From Deltaproteobacteria bacterium (GTDB taxonomy: Bacteria; Desulfobacterota; GWC2-55-46; S146-70; JAUXIU01), in assembly GCA_030620895.1 (NCBI GenBank), contig JAUXIU010000038.1, forward strand, positions 1 through 8,294: a DNA stretch of 8,294 nt. Direction: 5' to 3'. The notes under the pieces are model-generated. The model had not been told where the DNA came from. It worked only from the letters and a program-made list of their open reading frames with translations, and made no database searches. A program made the position numbers and the translations under genes. This document shows, one piece after another, positions 1 through 5,163 of the stretch (positions are counted from its first letter, which is position 1; the number at the start of each line of letters is the position of its first letter).

Positions 1-350
1 AAACCAAGGACCCGCGCGCCATTATCCTCCAGAAATACGCACACGGGATATTCAAAGAGGGGACATCGAATATGAAATTGCTTGAGATAGGGGAAGAGGT
101 CGAAAAGATCGTCCACGAAAAGCTCGGGAAAAAGAGGCTATACCCCAATGTCGATTTTTATTCTGGAATCCTATTTCACGGGATAGGCATACCCACAGAA
201 CTCTATACATCCATATTTGCCATGGGCAGAATTGCAGGCTGGCTGGCACACTGGCTGGAGCAACTCAAGACAAACAGGATATTCCGTCCTACCCAGAAGT
301 ATACAGGTCTCAGAGACCAACGGTATATTCCAGTGGAAGAGAGGGGTTAG
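1..350 (+). CDS. gltA: Citrate synthase, C-terminal part (5' end outside window)
   Basis: Open from the left edge (codons start at base 3) to a TAG at 348-350, giving about 115 C-terminal residues. Citrate synthase condenses oxaloacetate and acetyl-CoA to citrate in the cytoplasm, the entry step of the TCA cycle. The segment carries the family's C-terminal landmarks: YPNVDFYSG, which holds the catalytic Asp; GIGIPTELYTSIFAMGRIAGW, with the substrate-binding Arg; then AHWLEQL and a RPTQKYTG tail. Most relatives read RPRQxYxG here, so the Thr in place of the second Arg is a small oddity. An internal ATG at 72 is not the start, because the frame and the homology continue upstream of it (KYAHGIFKEGTSN). 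The gene converges on rlpA. The family assignment is firm. Promoter and N-terminus are not visible. Confidence 0.95.
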   Translation, partial: TKDPRAIILQKYAHGIFKEGTSNMKLLEIGEEVEKIVHEKLGKKRLYPNVDFYSGILFHGIGIPTELYTSIFAMGRIAGWLAHWLEQLKTNRIFRPTQKYTGLRDQRYIPVEERG

Positions 351-360
351 CCCCCTTTCA

Positions 361-393
361 AGAGATTATCTGTGATTTTCTTTTTAAATCTCT
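361..393 (+). terminator. Weak hairpin between convergent gltA and rlpA
   Basis: Inverted repeat AGAGATT (361-367) / AATCTCT (387-393) with a 19-nt loop lies 10 nt after the citrate synthase stop and just before the rlpA stop on the other strand. A short T run (402-406) follows on the plus strand, but 8 nt after the stem. The stem is short and AT-rich, so this is only a candidate terminator for the converging transcripts. Confidence 0.25.
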
Positions 394-398
394 CAAAA

Positions 399-1127
399 CT
401 ATTTTTCCGCAACTACAAACGGTGATTTAAAACCCATCTTCTCAAATGAATTCCTGGCCCTTTCTGCCTCCACGAGCTCAGAATAGTTCCCCACTCTGAC
501 CCTGTAAAATGTCTCAGAATATGTATTGTATTTATGGATGGTAGAGCTGCCATGAGTCCTGTTGAGCCTCTCCTTCAATCTTAAGGCATTACTCTTCACC
601 TTAAATGCACCTACCTGTATGGTAAAGCTACCTATATTGTAATCCCTGACGACATAAGTGTCCCCTACCTTTTTACCGAGTGTCTCTATTACTACTTTGG
701 AGGTACCTTCATCGGCCATATCGAGCTTATTTGCCGCCTTATATGAAAGATCGATAATCCGCCCTCTAACAAAAGGGCCGCGGTCGTTTATGCGAACTGT
801 TACACTCTTATTATTATCGAGTCTTGTAACCTTAACATATGTGTCCAATGGCAGGGTCTTATGGGCAGCCGTCATGGAATACATATTGTATACCTCCCCA
901 TTGGACGTCTTTCTGCCATGAAAATCCCTTCCATACCATGAGGCAATTCCCCTTTTGACATATCCCTTTGACGATGACAACGGCGTATACCATTTACCTT
1001 TCACCTTATACGGTCTCTGCGTCACGGGTTTCTTGCCGTCTTTTGATATATGCTTAGGGGCTGTTGTGCAGCCTATAAGGAAAGATATTATAAATAAGGA
1101 AAATACGAGTTTGCAAATAACTCTCAT
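399..1127 (-). CDS. rlpA: RlpA-type septal lytic transglycosylase lipoprotein with SPOR domain
   Basis: 242 residues. The N-terminus is a lipoprotein signal peptide with lipobox LIGC, so Cys20 should be lipidated and the protein anchored in the periplasm, usually to the outer membrane. Residues about 58-148 form the double-psi beta-barrel of RlpA (GIASWYGRDFHGRKTSNGE, TAAHKTLPL, INDRGPF). Glu78, His89 and Asp115 have the same spacing (11 and 26) as the catalytic residues reported for Pseudomonas RlpA, so the enzyme is probably active on denuded peptidoglycan strands at the septum. Residues about 166-241 are a SPOR domain (FTIQVGAFK ... YRVRVGNY), which binds denuded glycan. The linker is short. 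A modest purine-rich site (AAGGGG, 11 nt upstream) precedes the ATG. Start chosen by the signal peptide. No clear promoter of its own was found, and a terminator (1174-1218) lies just upstream. Confidence 0.95.
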   Translation of the reverse strand: MRVICKLVFSLFIISFLIGCTTAPKHISKDGKKPVTQRPYKVKGKWYTPLSSSKGYVKRGIASWYGRDFHGRKTSNGEVYNMYSMTAAHKTLPLDTYVKVTRLDNNKSVTVRINDRGPFVRGRIIDLSYKAANKLDMADEGTSKVVIETLGKKVGDTYVVRDYNIGSFTIQVGAFKVKSNALRLKERLNRTHGSSTIHKYNTYSETFYRVRVGNYSELVEAERARNSFEKMGFKSPFVVAEK

Positions 1128-1173
1128 GGGTCACTATACCCCTTAATCCAGCAGGTTTTTTTGGTCTGAATCG

Positions 1174-1218
1174 AAAAGGCCGGCCCCCATCTATAAATAC
1201 AATAAAGGATAGGGGCCG
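1174..1218 (-). terminator. Rho-independent terminator of the 29-aa gene
   Basis: On the minus strand CGGCCCCTATC (1218-1208) pairs with GATGGGGGCCG (1191-1181): 11 pairs including one G-U, with a 16-nt loop. It is followed by GCC and TTTT (1177-1174). It begins 10 nt after the TAG of the small basic gene at 1229. On the plus strand no T run follows the stem, which fixes the direction. It separates that gene from rlpA. Confidence 0.8.
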
Positions 1219-1228
1219 AATTTATAAC

Positions 1229-1318
1229 CTAACGAGAACCTTTCTTTCTTGTGGTTCTTTTCTTTGCCGTGCTCTTCTTTTTCGTTGTCTTTCTTGCTGC
1301 CGCCTTCCTTACAGCCAT
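1229..1318 (-). CDS. 29-residue highly basic Lys/Arg/Ala/Thr peptide (histone-H1-tail-like)
   Basis: ATG at 1318-1316, TAG at 1231-1229. The peptide starts MAVRKAAARKTTKKKSTAKK and ends in RKKGSR: 14 of 29 residues are Lys or Arg, none is acidic, and the remainder is almost all Ala, Thr, Ser and Gly. Evidence that it is a gene: a consensus Shine-Dalgarno GGAGGT exactly 6 nt before the ATG, and a strong intrinsic terminator 10 nt after the stop. The composition resembles the C-terminal tails of bacterial histone-H1-like proteins, so nucleic-acid binding and nucleoid association are a reasonable guess, but there is no fold to recognise. An in-frame ATG nine codons upstream (1345) would give 38 residues but would put the SD site inside the coding region, so I prefer the inner start. 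A promoter-leader-terminator unit lies directly upstream. Confidence 0.75.
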   Translation of the reverse strand: MAVRKAAARKTTKKKSTAKKRTTRKKGSR

Positions 1319-1324
1319 ATTATC

Positions 1325-1330
1325 ACCTCC
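1325..1330 (-). promoter_or_regulatory. Shine-Dalgarno site of the 29-aa gene
   Basis: GGAGGT on the minus strand, followed by GATAAT and then ATG. Match and spacing are ideal, and stronger than for most genes in this window (rlpA, the YyaL-like gene and galT have poor sites). It decides the start of the small gene. Confidence 0.8.
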
Positions 1331-1379
1331 TTTCGTAGCCGTCATGGGTAAAGATGGCCTGAATAAAAGACGAGCCTAT

Positions 1380-1414
1380 AAAAAAAACGCCACGGGAATC
1401 ATCCACGCGGCGTT
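1380..1414 (-). terminator. Rho-independent terminator or attenuator upstream of the 29-aa gene
   Basis: On the minus strand AACGCCGCG (1414-1406), an 11-nt loop, then CGTGGCGTT (1394-1386), giving nine pairs including one G-U. It runs directly into an uninterrupted T tract (1387-1380). No T run on the plus side. It lies about 94 nt downstream of a predicted transcription start (about 1508) and 49 nt before the SD of the 29-aa gene, so it could end a small RNA or attenuate the gene. Confidence 0.85.
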
Positions 1415-1477
1415 CGATTCGTCATTGGAAGAGGTCTATATTATGCGATACTATCAACTTCCTCCATATTCTTAAGC

Positions 1478-1498
1478 TATAAATTATAATAATTTATA
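1478..1498. repeat. Perfect AT-only palindrome at about +11 to +31 of the leader transcript
   Basis: TATAAATTA (1478-1486), centre TAA, TAATTTATA (1490-1498): two 9-bp arms. It sits just downstream of the predicted start of the minus-strand transcript, a usual place for a repressor operator, and could also fold as RNA. The sequence is very AT-rich around it, so chance is possible. Confidence 0.45.
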
Positions 1499-1514
1499 AC
1501 AGGTTTATAAAATT

Positions 1515-1543
1515 CTTATAGTATATAAATTTATTTATGTCAA
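1515..1543 (-). promoter_or_regulatory. Sigma-70-type promoter, TTGACA-17-TATAAG
   Basis: Minus strand: -35 TTGACA (1543-1538), spacer of exactly 17 nt, -10 TATAAG (1520-1515). A perfect -35 and a 5/6 -10 at the best spacing make it the strongest promoter match in the window. Expected start near 1508. An imperfect-use AT hairpin (AATGATTT 1542-1549 / AAATCATT 1564-1571) overlaps the -35 and could be a terminator remnant or an operator. Confidence 0.7.
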
Positions 1544-1598
1544 TGATTTTTTTGTGTTTTATTAAATCATTTTTTCCTAAACAGCGTCTTTATTCGTT

Positions 1599-2030
1599 TT
1601 AGTATATAAGAAAAAAATTCAGCACACCGGCTGCATGGGTAAATGCCCATAGTGGTATGAGTATTCGGCCATATCTCTTGTGGTATTTGTTGAGGTGCAG
1701 ATTTAAACTACTCGAATCGTTGGGTCTGATTCTTGCCCATATAAGCAATGGTGCACCAAAAAGCGGGATGCAGGCTATCGTGGCATGGAAGGCAAACCAG
1801 GGAATGAGGTGTGACGATATCTTTAGGGGTTTTACATCAGGCAGGATATATCGCAAGAGATAACCGAGGATAAATAGCCACGCGGCTATTGTTAATATAA
1901 TCATTAACCTCCTATGAAGGAGAAGAGACCTCTTTGTATAGGCACACCACCACGCAATTAGTAATAACAGCAAGGCGATGATGGCCCACACGAGGCCAGC
2001 AGTGAAGAAGACTCTTGTATATATATCCAT
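1599..2030 (-). CDS. DUF420 (CtaM/YozB-like) membrane protein
   Basis: 143 residues, four predicted membrane helices (about 8-29, 41-62, 75-99, 121-142) and a short loop of charged residues before the last one. DUF420 landmarks are visible: LLLHRRLM (His39), FHA after helix 3 begins (His82), and HKRYGR leading into PLWAF (His117), plus His132. The conserved histidines suggest haem or metal binding. In Bacillus and Staphylococcus relatives (CtaM) the protein is needed to assemble haem-copper terminal oxidases. No oxidase gene is in this window, so the partner is not shown. The ATG start has no good Shine-Dalgarno site, but the N-terminus matches the usual family length. It lies in the same direction as the YyaL-like gene, 125 nt downstream of it, and a possible promoter of its own is at 2100-2070. 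Confidence 0.8.
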   Translation of the reverse strand: MDIYTRVFFTAGLVWAIIALLLLLIAWWCAYTKRSLLLHRRLMIILTIAAWLFILGYLLRYILPDVKPLKISSHLIPWFAFHATIACIPLFGAPLLIWARIRPNDSSSLNLHLNKYHKRYGRILIPLWAFTHAAGVLNFFLIY

Positions 2031-2069
2031 TACAATATTAACTCAGATTATGTACGAACGTAACCGAAA

Positions 2070-2100
2070 ACTTTAGTCCAGTACCCGCAGAGGTTGTCAA
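2070..2100 (-). promoter_or_regulatory. Possible promoter for the DUF420 gene
   Basis: Minus strand TTGACA (2100-2095) with TAAAGT (2075-2070) at a 19-nt spacing. The -35 is perfect, but the spacer is long and the -10 only 4/6, so this is tentative. The TTGACA also belongs to a TGTCAAAAGTGGACC segment read on the plus strand, which may be an old transposon end. Confidence 0.3.
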
Positions 2101-2129
2101 AAGTGGACCTATAACCTCAAAACACTTTT

Positions 2130-2152
2130 ATTTATGACGTTCTGTATAAAAC
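2130..2152. repeat. 23-bp dispersed repeat, copy 1
   Basis: Begins ATTTATGACGTT and ends TAAAAC. It matches 21 of 23 bases of 7611-7633, which lies 5.5 kb away before galT. The inner 13 bp (GTTCTGTATAAAA, 2139-2151) also occur as a perfect reverse complement at 7586-7598. It sits just past the stop of the YyaL-like gene. Confidence 0.55.
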
Positions 2153-2155
2153 AAC

Positions 2156-4198
2156 TTATTGCAAAAGACTTGAGAGTATACCCTTCAGACCTTCAATATC
2201 TGCAACAGAGGGATAACAGACATTATTGCAACATATGTAGATGGCCGCATTCCTCTCCATGGACTTCTTTCCTTGAAGAAACCGGGCCCTTTTATTGTCC
2301 GATCTTGCTATGATACGGTTGGGCATGTAGTAGTCTCTAATCAAGTCGAGTGCCTCTTTTATAAACTCTGTCTCTTTATCCTCGATTACAGAGACTTCGA
2401 AAGGCCCCGATAAGTGTACCTCTATGGCGCATAGCAGGTGGCCAAATGACAGCGGCTGCTCTCTGATAGAACCTGTAGAGCTTATAATCCCAATAGCCCG
2501 CTCCCTGAACCTCTCCTCAGCGGTTATATAGTATAACCTTATAAGCAGATCTGCCGCCGCGGAGCTTCCCGATGGAATATCATTGTCAACCGATCCTCTG
2601 TACTTTACTATAAGTTGTTCCTGGTCTCTACCTCTATCATAGAATGACCCCGAATCTGCATCGTAGAATATATCTATCATACTCTCTGAGAGTCTGTATG
2701 ACTCTTCCAACCACCTGTCTTCCAATGTGCTCTCAAATATCGACAGGAGACCCCTTGCCATAATTGCATAGTCTTCAAGGTATCCTGAGATGGTTGACAT
2801 GCCATCCTTATAGTATCTCAAGAGTCTTCCTCTCCTGTCCTTTAGAGTATTTGTTAAAAAATCGGCTGCCTTTACTGCTGCATCGAGATAGTCTTCCCTC
2901 TTAAAGGCCCCTGCTGCATCCGAAAGGGCAGAGAGCATCAGGCCGTTCCAGGCCGTTATAATCTTGTCATCTCTTTCTGGCTTTGCTCTTTTCTCCCTTA
3001 TACCGTAGAGCAACCTTCTGCCTTTCTCTATTAAAGTATCGAGCCTCTCCAGGGGTATACCCTCCTTCTCAACAAATTTGGATCTCTCCATATCTATGGA
3101 TGGCAAGTTCCCGTGTTCCAGTCTTATAGGTCTTTCTATAGAGAAATACCTGTTAAAGATTCCTCCATCTTCGCGCCCGAGCAGTCTTATGACCTCCTCT
3201 GGTTCCCAGAGGTAGAACTTCCCTTCAATACCCGCGCTGTCTGCATCCTGGGCCGAATAAAAACCTCCATCCAGAGATGTCATCTCTCTTAAAATATAAT
3301 CTGCTGTCTCACAGGCGACATTTCTGAATAGTGGCTCACCTGTCAATTGATATACGTGTGTATATATCCTTATAAGAAGTGCGTTGTCATAAAGCATCTT
3401 CTCAAAGTGTGGAACCTTCCACTTTTCATCGACAGAGTAGCGATGGAATCCCCCACCAATCTGGTCATAGATACCTCCCATTGCCATATTTATCAATGTC
3501 TTTTCAACGATCGTCAGGGCCTCTTTTTTGCCAGTCCTTCTATAATACATCAACAGGAACTCAAGAATCATTGTATATGGGAACTTTGCACCACCACTGC
3601 CAAAACCGCCATTAACGTTATCAAAAAATTGCATTATATGGTTAAATGACTCATCCGGTACCGAGGATATATCATTTACTTTCCCCATCTTCTGAAAGTG
3701 GGACAGATATCCCTTTATACTAGATGTGGCCTCGTTAATATGGTTCTTATTCTCACTATAAGCGTGCGCCACTTTATGGAGTATTGTATTGAACGATGGT
3801 AAACCGTAATCATCTTCAGTGGGAAAGTATGTCCCACCATAAAAAGGTACCCCTTCCGGGTCTAAAAATACATTCAGGGGCCACCCTCCTTGACCTGTCA
3901 TTGTCTGGACGGCACTCATATACAGCGCATCTATATCCGGCCGCTCCTCCCTGTCTACCTTTATATTTATAAAATATTTATTCATCAGTACTGCGGTTTC
4001 ATTATCCTCAAAGGATTCTCTCTCCATCACATGGCACCAGTGGCAGGATGAATAACCTATGCTTAAAAAGATAGGCTTATCCTCCTTCTTCGCCCTGTTG
4101 AAGGCATCATCGCACCATGGATACCATTCTACAGGGTTATCTGCATGCTGTAACAGGTACGGACTTTTCTCTTTTGCCAGGTTGTTCATGTATTGCAT
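2156..4198 (-). CDS. DUF255 thioredoxin-domain protein, YyaL/SPATA20 family
   Basis: 680 residues, the normal length of this family. N-terminal thioredoxin-like domain (about 5-165) opens with the signature [20 protein letters not shown] and carries the redox pair C52-H-W-C55 in SSCHWCHVM, then [10 protein letters not shown] and [11 protein letters not shown]. The rest folds as an (alpha/alpha)6 barrel like those of sugar epimerases and glycosidases, with family motifs [22 protein letters not shown] (about 264-275), [34 protein letters not shown] and YLEDYA. No signal peptide, so cytoplasmic. The biochemical role is not established in the family; both a redox function and sugar binding have been suggested. 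Start: the ATG at 4198 or one three codons on (4189); neither has a Shine-Dalgarno site. It follows the CDF gene after 92 nt of repeat-rich sequence. Confidence 0.93.
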   Translation of the reverse strand: MQYMNNLAKEKSPYLLQHADNPVEWYPWCDDAFNRAKKEDKPIFLSIGYSSCHWCHVMERESFEDNETAVLMNKYFINIKVDREERPDIDALYMSAVQTMTGQGGWPLNVFLDPEGVPFYGGTYFPTEDDYGLPSFNTILHKVAHAYSENKNHINEATSSIKGYLSHFQKMGKVNDISSVPDESFNHIMQFFDNVNGGFGSGGAKFPYTMILEFLLMYYRRTGKKEALTIVEKTLINMAMGGIYDQIGGGFHRYSVDEKWKVPHFEKMLYDNALLIRIYTHVYQLTGEPLFRNVACETADYILREMTSLDGGFYSAQDADSAGIEGKFYLWEPEEVIRLLGREDGGIFNRYFSIERPIRLEHGNLPSIDMERSKFVEKEGIPLERLDTLIEKGRRLLYGIREKRAKPERDDKIITAWNGLMLSALSDAAGAFKREDYLDAAVKAADFLTNTLKDRRGRLLRYYKDGMSTISGYLEDYAIMARGLLSIFESTLEDRWLEESYRLSESMIDIFYDADSGSFYDRGRDQEQLIVKYRGSVDNDIPSGSSAAADLLIRLYYITAEERFRERAIGIISSTGSIREQPLSFGHLLCAIEVHLSGPFEVSVIEDKETEFIKEALDLIRDYYMPNRIIARSDNKRARFLQGKKSMERNAAIYICCNNVCYPSVADIEGLKGILSSLLQ

Positions 4199-4203
4199 AT
4201 TGC

Positions 4204-4287
4204 GTGGTTCGTGTATCGTTTATCGTGAATCGTGAATCGAATCACTAACCACGAATCACGAACAACGGTTTTTCATTCTTCATTCTT
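4204..4287. repeat. Short direct and inverted repeat cluster between CDF and YyaL-like genes
   Basis: The gap is made of variations on a TCGTGAATCG-like word. GTTCGTG (4207-4213) is the exact inverse of CACGAAC (4257-4263). ATCGTGAATCGTGAATCGAATC (from 4222) contains a 7-nt tandem unit, and CACGAATCACGAAC (4250-4263) is the same word inverted. A CATTCTT tandem pair (4274-4287) follows. Such degenerate repeats look like slippage or a fragment of a dispersed intergenic repeat. They could form a stem in an mRNA running from the CDF gene into the YyaL-like gene. Confidence 0.6.
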
Positions 4288-4290
4288 CAA

Positions 4291-5163
4291 TCAAACCGGG
4301 TCTACATGTATGAAGGACTTTTCTATGGCCTCAAGTCTCTCTATTGACTTTTCAACCCCCTTACCTATGGCGTGAGAATCAAATGTAGAGAGTGTTTTGT
4401 CTACCTCTACATGAACCTCTACATGGATAAAATTTCCAACATAGTGCGCCCTTACCTTATTCAATGCCTTCACTCCGGCCACAGAGAGTGCAGCGTTTTT
4501 AATATCCAGCATAAGCTCTGGTTCAGGGGACCTGCCCATTAGATAGTTGATATTTTCAATGCCGATTTTGTAACCGGAATATATGATCCATACACTTATC
4601 AGGAGGCCTGCAAGTGGGTCTAGAAAATGATAGCCGATCCCCGCACCCGCTATACCGACGAGTGCCGCAGCAGAAAAATAGACATCGTTAGTAGAATCGA
4701 CTGCACTTGCTTTTATGGCAGGGCTCTTTAGTTCCTCCCCAACCCTTTTAAAGTACCGTGCCATCAACCATTTCAAGACCATTGTAACAACCGGCACAAG
4801 GAGCGGTATGGGCCCAACGGATATGGTCTTACCAGCAATAAGCCTCTCTATAGATGCCTTTATTATTTCAAAGCCAAGGATACCTGCCAGTATGGCAACC
4901 AACAGTCCGGCTATCGGTTCGGCCCTCTTGTGGCCAAAAGGATGTCCTTCATCCGCCTCTTTATCAGAAATCCTGACGCATATAAAGATGGCAATGGAGG
5001 TCACCATATCGGTTAGTGAGTTGAATGCATCTGAGAGGAGGGCAATGCTGCCTGAGGTTATCCCTGCGAAGAGTTTAATTGCAAAGAGGAAGGAATTGCA
5101 TACTATACCTAAAACGGTTGCTTTTAGGGCGCCTTTCTTCATTCTTTTTAATGAACCACTCAC
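4291..5163 (-). CDS. Cation diffusion facilitator (CDF) metal exporter
   Basis: About 290 residues, the CDF norm: six membrane helices, then a cytoplasmic domain (HVEVHVEVDKTLSTFDSHAIG, ending KSFIHVDP). HPFGHKRAE after helix 2 is diagnostic. These inner-membrane proteins export divalent metals in exchange for protons. The site residues read N-x-x-x-D in helix 2 (NSLTD) and D-x-x-x-D in helix 5 (DSTND); zinc exporters usually have H-x-x-x-D in helix 5, so Mn(II) or Fe(II) is more likely than Zn(II), by inference. Start: the frame is open to an ATG at 5229, but that would overlap the upstream gene by 70 nt. The GTG at 5163 overlaps the upstream TGA as GTGA, a typical coupling junction, and an ATG at 5142 is a third choice. 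I use the GTG. Co-transcribed with the GH15-like gene. Confidence 0.92.
   Translation of the reverse strand: MSGSLKRMKKGALKATVLGIVCNSFLFAIKLFAGITSGSIALLSDAFNSLTDMVTSIAIFICVRISDKEADEGHPFGHKRAEPIAGLLVAILAGILGFEIIKASIERLIAGKTISVGPIPLLVPVVTMVLKWLMARYFKRVGEELKSPAIKASAVDSTNDVYFSAAALVGIAGAGIGYHFLDPLAGLLISVWIIYSGYKIGIENINYLMGRSPEPELMLDIKNAALSVAGVKALNKVRAHYVGNFIHVEVHVEVDKTLSTFDSHAIGKGVEKSIERLEAIEKSFIHVDPV

Larger units (their letters stand above)
1380..1508 (-). ncRNA. Putative ~129-nt small RNA or attenuating leader
   Basis: A sigma-70-like promoter (1543-1515) and an intrinsic terminator (1414-1380) on the same strand define a transcript of about 129 nt with no convincing gene inside. The predicted RNA can form three hairpins: a perfect AT-only palindrome (1498-1478), a longer pairing of GGAGGAAG (1465-1458) with CCTCTTCC (1434-1427; one G-U, one mismatch), and the terminator stem. 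The GGAGG is thus partly hidden. An 8-codon frame, MEEVDSIA (1467-1441), exists but lacks a Shine-Dalgarno site. I do not recognise a known riboswitch or RNA family. Two readings remain: an independent sRNA, or the 5' leader of the basic 29-aa gene whose SD lies 49 nt beyond the terminator. The boundaries are inferred. Confidence 0.5.

Noticed and set aside
1441..1467. 8-codon leader peptide MEEVDSIA in the small RNA
   Set aside because: No Shine-Dalgarno site before its ATG and no run of a regulatory amino acid, so classical attenuation by translation is not supported.
1251..1475. Plus-strand 74-codon frame starting with a hydrophobic stretch (GTG start)
   Set aside because: It is the complement of the Lys/Ala-rich 29-aa gene; Lys and Arg codons read backwards as Phe, Leu and Ser. 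It has no Shine-Dalgarno site, while the minus-strand frame has a perfect one and a terminator.
1542..1571. AATGATTT/AAATCATT hairpin as terminator of the DUF420 gene
   Set aside because: The T run is on the plus-strand side only, while the DUF420 gene is on the minus strand; the stem is almost all A-T.
4204..4287. CRISPR-like array
   Set aside because: Repeat words are only 7-10 nt, unevenly spaced and partly inverted; there are no spacers of constant length and no cas genes.
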